A DNA stretch of 64,000 nucleotides, taken from the NCBI GenBank assembly GCA_963995525.1, contig OZ023213.1, positions 41,152,276 through 41,216,275 on the forward strand. The letters run 5' to 3'. Shown piece after piece: positions 58,976-64,000 of the stretch. Made by a program: the position numbers and the translations under genes. The stretch's first letter is position 1. Every line of letters begins with the position of its first letter. Under the pieces are notes generated by a model. That model had not been told where the DNA came from. It ran no database searches and saw nothing but the letters and a program-made list of their open reading frames with translations. This DNA comes from Escarpia spicata. Taxonomy: Eukaryota > Annelida > Polychaeta > Sabellida > Siboglinidae.

Positions 58976-60199
58976 TTGTTATACTAGCGAAATATTATGC
59001 AATAATTTTCAATTGATCAATATTCTGCATTTAATAACGTTTTTAAATGTTCATTACGTCCATAAATGAAAACTAACCGTCAGAAAACTTCTAGGTTTCT
59101 GTTATTATAAGATATACTGTCATACAAACGAAATATTATGCAATAATTTTCAATTCTTCCATATTCAGACCTTGGCAACTTTTTAAATGTCAATTACCTC
59201 CTATTAATGAAAACTAACAGTCAGAAAGCGTCTATATTGATGTGGTTGTAAACTGTGCTGTTAGTAAACCGAAATATTATGTAATCACTCTGAATTGATC
59301 GATATCCAGCATTTGACAACGTTTTTAAATGTTGATCGCGTGATCGTGGTTTCTGTAATTGTAACCTATACTGTTATACAAATGAAAAATTATGCTATAG
59401 TTTTCATAAATGAAAACTAACCGTCAGAAAACTTCTAGGTTTCTGCTATACTGTTATAAAAGAGAAACCTTATGCAATCACCTCAAATTTATTGATATTC
59501 CTCATTTGGCAACGTTTTTAAATGTTGATTACCCCTATAAGTGAAAACTAAACGCCAGAAAATGTCTAGTTTGCTGATATTGCAACATATACTGTCATAC
59601 AAACCAAACATCATGCTATCATTTTCAATTCATCGATATTCAGACTTTGGCAACGTTCTTTATTATTAATTACCCCTATAAATGAAAACTAACCGTCAGA
59701 AAACGCCAAGGTTTCTGTTATTGTAAGCTATACTGTCATACATACGAAATATTTTGCTATAATTTTCAACTGATCGATATTCTGCATTTAATAACGTTTT
59801 TAAATGTTGATCACGTCCATAAATGAAAACTAACCGTCAGAACTTCTAGGTATGGGTGTTATTGTAAGCTATACTGTCATAGAAGCGAAATATGTTATCA
59901 CTCTCAACTGATCGATATTCAACATTTGGCAACGTTTTTAAATGTTGATTATCTCCTATAAATGAAAACTAACCGTCAGAAAACGTTTAGATTTCTGTTA
60001 TTGTTACCTATTCTGTCATACAACGAAAAATTATGCTATCATTTTCTATTCTTCGATATTCAGACTTTGGCAACGTTTTTAAATGTCGATTACCTCCTAT
60101 AAATGAAAACTAACCGTCAGAAAGGGATTATATTGCCGTGGTTATAAAATGTGCTGTTAGGAAAGCGAAATATTATGTCATCACTCTGAATTGATCGAT
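58976..60199. repeat. Satellite 2 island between units N and O (8 monomers)
   Basis: Same left edge (TTGTTATACTAGCG) and same right-edge phase (GATCGAT) as the other islands. 1224 bp. The last monomer is the GGGATTATATTGCCG type, so it lacks the final two monomers of the 25039-26546 island. No gene is seen. Confidence 0.88.
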
Positions 60200-60575
60200 A
60201 GAGTCCGCGATGACTAGCTTATACTGTGTATTTATATTATGGAAGTTATTCTTAGATAACACTTGGCGCCTAGTGTATGGTCGTGTAGCGGAATAATCCA
60301 CCTTAGAAAGGAAGTGGAATTTGATAATCGAAAGACTCGGTGTTATTGTTTATGTTCTATTAAGATTTGATTACGGGATTTCTTTATTCTGTTTATTTTG
60401 TTAATCGAGATATTTACCAAAAGAAAGATAACTTGTAATAAAGTTTATTAAATTTTCCTCGTTCTTTGTCGCTTGTTCACGAAAACCGTTCTTTCTCATA
60501 TGCGTTGACCTTGATATATAAGAATCCTACTAGACTGAGCCATCTAGTGTACGGAGACCTCGCTAATCCGTGAAA
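60200..60575 (+). repeat. LTR before unit O
   Basis: Full 376 bp, internal subtype. The end reads CCGTGAAA, a private loss of the terminal CA, and the site after it reads GGGGGCTGG. Confidence 0.82.
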
Positions 60576-63387
60576 TAATTGGGGGCTGGTACGCGGGATT
60601 CCGGCGAGGGGGAAATAAAAATAACACCTTCGGTCAACGCTATGAATTGCGGGTAACACGTGACGGCAACATAGAACATGCCTGAGAACTTAGCTGCACT
60701 CTGGTTCCGTGGAATGTCAGCGTTGTTCCGTGGCTAGAGACGAAACCTACATATATTCCAGTAGCTGTAGTGTAGGGTAATTCACATGCCCCTTGTCGGT
60801 TCTGCCCGGACTTAATTCTGAGTCCCATATGTCTCGTTATATTTATAGTGTGTCATTCACGTTTTGAGGCATCAGACTTGTTTATTGCAGCAGTAAAGGA
60901 CCATGAATTAATCGTATAATTATTGTAAGTAGGAGCTTTGTTATTTTTCAGCTGTACGAGGAAGTTGAATTACTTGTTGCATTTGCCGAGTTGGCAGTGG
61001 ACAGATTAGTCCCACAGAATGTCCGTGTGTTGATAGTTGACACGGCGTGGTTGAAATCGAATAGTGGTTTCATTATTCCAGTCTTATGAAAAGATTGGGT
61101 GGAGTGTTGTAGCGTAGCTAACACTTTTGTGGTTTACAGGTGGTTGACCTTTTGTATTACTTAAACGTGATATCCGTTTAGTGATTATTTCGTGTGTTGC
61201 ACTAGTTTGCAAACATGGATCTTGCTCAATTGATTGAATTAGGCGAGAAGTTAGGGTTAACAGGTCCCGAACTTCAGGCATTTGTTCGCGATGAACAAGG
61301 AACCGCCCGGGCTAAGCGACAGGCCGCTCGCGAGGCGGAGAAAGAGAGGCTCTAGGCCGAGCTCCGAGAAAAGTAGGCGGCAAGGCAGGCCGATATGGAG
61401 ATACGCGCGCGTCAAATGGAGCATGAAGAAAAGATGGCCAGGCTCCACAACGAGGCTACGACCGTAGAGAACCGAGATTCGGTGAGTAATGCTTCAGCCA
61501 TTACTAAGGGAATCCGTAGTCCTCCGTTACCCTGTTTTAACGAAGACAAGGATTCGATTGATGTATATCTCCAGCGATTTGAAAGATATGCTGAAAACCA
61601 GGGTTGGGAGCGTCAGAATTACGCTATATTTCTGAGCGCATTGTTAACCAGTCATGCACTGGAAGTTTATTCCCGTTCCCCAATTTCCGTGGCCAACGAT
61701 TATGACCAGTAAAGCAAGCATTGCTAGGATGGTACCGACTGACTGTAGGCGATTTTCGTAAGAAGTTTTACACCTGTTCTCTAAATTCGACCGAAACAGT
61801 GTCGCAGTATTTTGCTCGTATGGAGCATTATTTGACTCAGTGGATTTCTTTGTCAAACATTAATGAGTCTTTCGAGGGTCTTAAGGAACTCATTCTGAGA
61901 AAGCAATTCTTGTTTATGTGCCCTATGGAACTGTCCGTGTTTCTGAGAGAACACAAACCGATGGGGAAAGAGAATTTGTTTAGAGTTGGTGAGAACATTT
62001 ACAGACGCCCATTCATCATATGGTAAACGGGTAAATCGTAGAGCCCGAGTCCGATCCACTCTCGTCCCTTCACCCGTCCCGAAAAGTAGATCAGGGGAGG
62101 GGAGATACCCTATTTCTATACCTACCCTGCGGCCCGTTCCTCCGCCGCCTACATGTTTCCTTTGTAATCGGCCAGGTCACATCGCGAGACAGTGTACAGT
62201 GGGAGTGCAGAATAGGAATCCTCCACCGCAAAGGATGAAACCAGTGGTTGGGAATTGTGCAGTTGTGCTAAACCAGAATTCCCCTAGTCACCAATGTCCT
62301 GTGGGTGGGACTGATGTCACGTTGCAATGTGGATGTAAGATCCCCGTAATTGCTAGTGCTTGTGCACAACATGACTACAGTTGTAACTTACCGGTTGTAG
62401 AGGGGTATGTGGGGAGATCCCCAGTGAAAGTACTACGCGACAGCGGGTGTAACGGAGTCGTTGTACGACGTAGCCTAGTTCCGGAAGATCAGTTAACTGG
62501 GAAAACCAGTCTTTATGCTGATGGACCGATCCGTCATTGAAGTCCCGACTGCCCGGTGCTATGTGAGAACTCCCTTTTTCACAGGAGAAATTGAAGCCCT
62601 ATGTCTAAACAACCCCGTTTATAATTTAGTCATTGGCAATGTTGATGAACTAAAATTGCCCTGTTCCGATAACAGTGAAGGTTCTCCTTTTCGAGTAACC
62701 AAGTCAGATAGTGTCCCCGTTACAGTTGAGGCCCCTTTGAATGACACCCCAGTCACTGGTTGTGCTGTAGAAACCCGTGCTCAACGGGAGCGCCTTTCCA
62801 ACCCACAAAACCTTTGATAGTGCGTCAAGTTGTTGGTGCGAGTATATCCGCCGATGATTTCTTGAGAGAGCAAAAGGGGGATGAGACCTTGAAGAAATGC
62901 TTTGATTCGGCTGAAGAGACTAAAGGGAAACCTAAGGGAAAACAAACAAATCAATTCGTGATCAAAAGGGGGCTGCTTTATTGTCTGTATCATTCGCGCG
63001 AAACCGTTCATCCGACTTCTCGATCGTTTGCGACAGGGCAAGACCTCTCGATCGAATTCGTAGCGGCCGGCGGTAAGCGTCTACTGCCCGGCTTCGTCTT
63101 CCAGTTGTACGAAGGCAATCGTCAAGTGCCCGGCATCATCACTCGTGCGGCCGAGATACACCGTTCTAATTGTGTTCTGAGCTCGGCGTCTCGACTTCAA
63201 CGAATGTTCGTATATATTCGAGATGGGACTAGCCCAGTGTCAATGTGTATTTTCTGATTGAATGTATCTATTATTTGCTGTATTATGATTGGTAGTTATC
63301 TGTTTTTTGAAGTGAGGTATTTTTACCCTTGAAGTATTCACATATATATGTATATGTGTGTGTGTGTTGTAACAGATTACTGTAATG
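60576..63387 (+). mobile_element. Unit O internal region
   Basis: Standard layout without foldback, period 3188 bp. The microsatellite is slightly shorter, ATATGTATATGTGTG near 63345. Confidence 0.86.
61215..63257 (+). pseudogene. Unit O gag-protease remnant
   Basis: Stops at 61353-61355 (common) and 61374-61376 (the position also stopped in I and K). Frames: to 61712, 61721-62026, 61986-62540 (knuckle, DSG), 62515-62817 (protease C-terminus), 62760-63257 (tail). Private substitutions near 62032-62052 alter the basic stretch before the knuckle. Confidence 0.85.
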
Positions 63388-63763
63388 AGAGTCCGCGATG
63401 ACTAGCTTATACTGTGTATTTATATTATTGAAGTTATTCTTAAATAACACTTGGCGCCTAGTGTATGATCGTGTAGCGGTATAATCCACCTTAGAAAGGA
63501 AGTGGAATTTGATAATCGAAAGACTCAGTGTTATTGTTTATGTTCTATTAAGATTTGGTTACGGGATTTCTTTATTCTGTTTATTTTGTTAATCGAGATA
63601 TTTACCAAAAGAAAGATAACTTGTAATAAAGTTTATAAAATTTTCCTCGTTCTTTGTCGCTTGTTCACGAAAACCGTTCTTTCTCATATGCGTTGACCTT
63701 GATATATAAGAACCCTACTAGACTGAGCCATCTAGTGTACGGAGACCTCGCTAATCCGTGACA
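63388..63763 (+). repeat. LTR between units O and P
   Basis: Full 376 bp, internal subtype. The open frame 63502-63696 is LTR sequence, not a gene. Confidence 0.82.
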
Positions 63764-64000
63764 TAATTGGGGGCTCGTACGCGGGATTCCGGCGAGGGGG
63801 AAATTAAAATAACACCTTCGGTCAACGCTATGAATTGCGGGTAACACGTGACGGCAACATAGAACATGCCTGAGAACTTAGCTGCACTCTGGTTCCGTGG
63901 AATGTCAGCGTTGTTCCGTGGCTAGAGACGAAACCTACATCTATTCCAGTAGCTGTAGTGTAGGGTAATTCACATGCCCCTTGTCGGTTCTGCCCGGACT
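63764..64000 (+). mobile_element. Unit P internal region, cut by the window edge
   Basis: Primer-binding-like TTGGGGGCTCG followed by the first 230 or so bases of the leader, matching unit O. No gag is reached. Confidence 0.85.

Larger units (their letters stand above)
9167..64000 (+). mobile_element. Tandem array of a non-autonomous Gypsy-like LTR retroelement (units A-P)
   Basis: Fifteen internal regions plus a partial sixteenth lie head to tail. Single 376-bp LTRs separate most of them, with period 3186-3216 bp. LTR-internal-LTR-internal order with no flanking target duplication is typical of arrays made by unequal exchange between LTRs or by insertion of one-LTR circles. Each internal region holds a primer-binding-like site, a broken gag with zinc knuckle and a broken aspartic protease. 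No reverse transcriptase, RNase H or integrase is visible in any frame. The same lesions occur in every unit, so none can encode full-length Gag. The array runs off the right edge of the window. Classification to Ty3/Gypsy rests on the Gag and protease only. Confidence 0.88.

Noticed and set aside
9289..63847. Repeated minus-strand open frames of 60-99 codons across the array
   Set aside because: They lie opposite the gag, protease, tail, leader or LTR and mirror the sense reading frames. None has a recognisable family.
9167..64000. Regular 3.2-kb spacing as rDNA, histone or other host gene repeats
   Set aside because: The conserved parts read as Gag knuckle and retropepsin. No histone, 5S or rRNA sequence was recognised.

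Overview
The window is eukaryotic repeat-rich DNA with no intact host gene, rRNA or tRNA that I can support. The only protein families I recognise are a retrotransposon Gag with a CCHC zinc knuckle and an aspartic protease of the Ty3/Gypsy type. Their wording (acidic, arginine-rich coiled Gag start; D-S-G-C-N-G protease site) resembles elements of invertebrate animals such as molluscs and ticks. An invertebrate genome, in satellite or heterochromatin-like DNA, is therefore the best guess, by inference only.

Layout. (1) 1-8456: a satellite with a monomer of about 330 bp, organised as a 12-monomer higher-order repeat of about 4.0 kb present twice (1-4005, 4006-8028) plus a partial third copy. 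(2) 8457-9166: five monomers of an unrelated satellite of about 140 bp. (3) 9167-64000: a head-to-tail array, all on the + strand, of one decayed non-autonomous LTR element. I name the units A to P: 15 internal regions plus a partial 16th. Neighbours share a single 376-bp LTR, giving a repeat period of 3186-3216 bp. Three times (20249-21474, 25039-26546, 58976-60199) a block of the 140-bp satellite separates two LTRs. One LTR (18413-20248) is split by a 1455-bp solo LTR of a different family with a 5-bp target duplication.

Each unit runs LTR, a proline-tRNA-like primer binding site, a leader of about 640 bp, a gag-protease remnant broken by the same amber stop and frameshifts in every copy, a GC-richer open tail of unknown origin, an AT/GT microsatellite, then the next LTR. 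Reverse transcriptase, RNase H and integrase are absent. Shared defects, shared LTRs and missing target duplications indicate that the array grew as DNA (unequal exchange or circle reinsertion), not by repeated retrotransposition. Nested variants record the growth order: a foldback scar in units F-M, a duplicated dimer HI/JK, and twin pairs BC and LM.

Nothing here works together as a functional gene set. The interest lies in a retroelement that has turned into a satellite.
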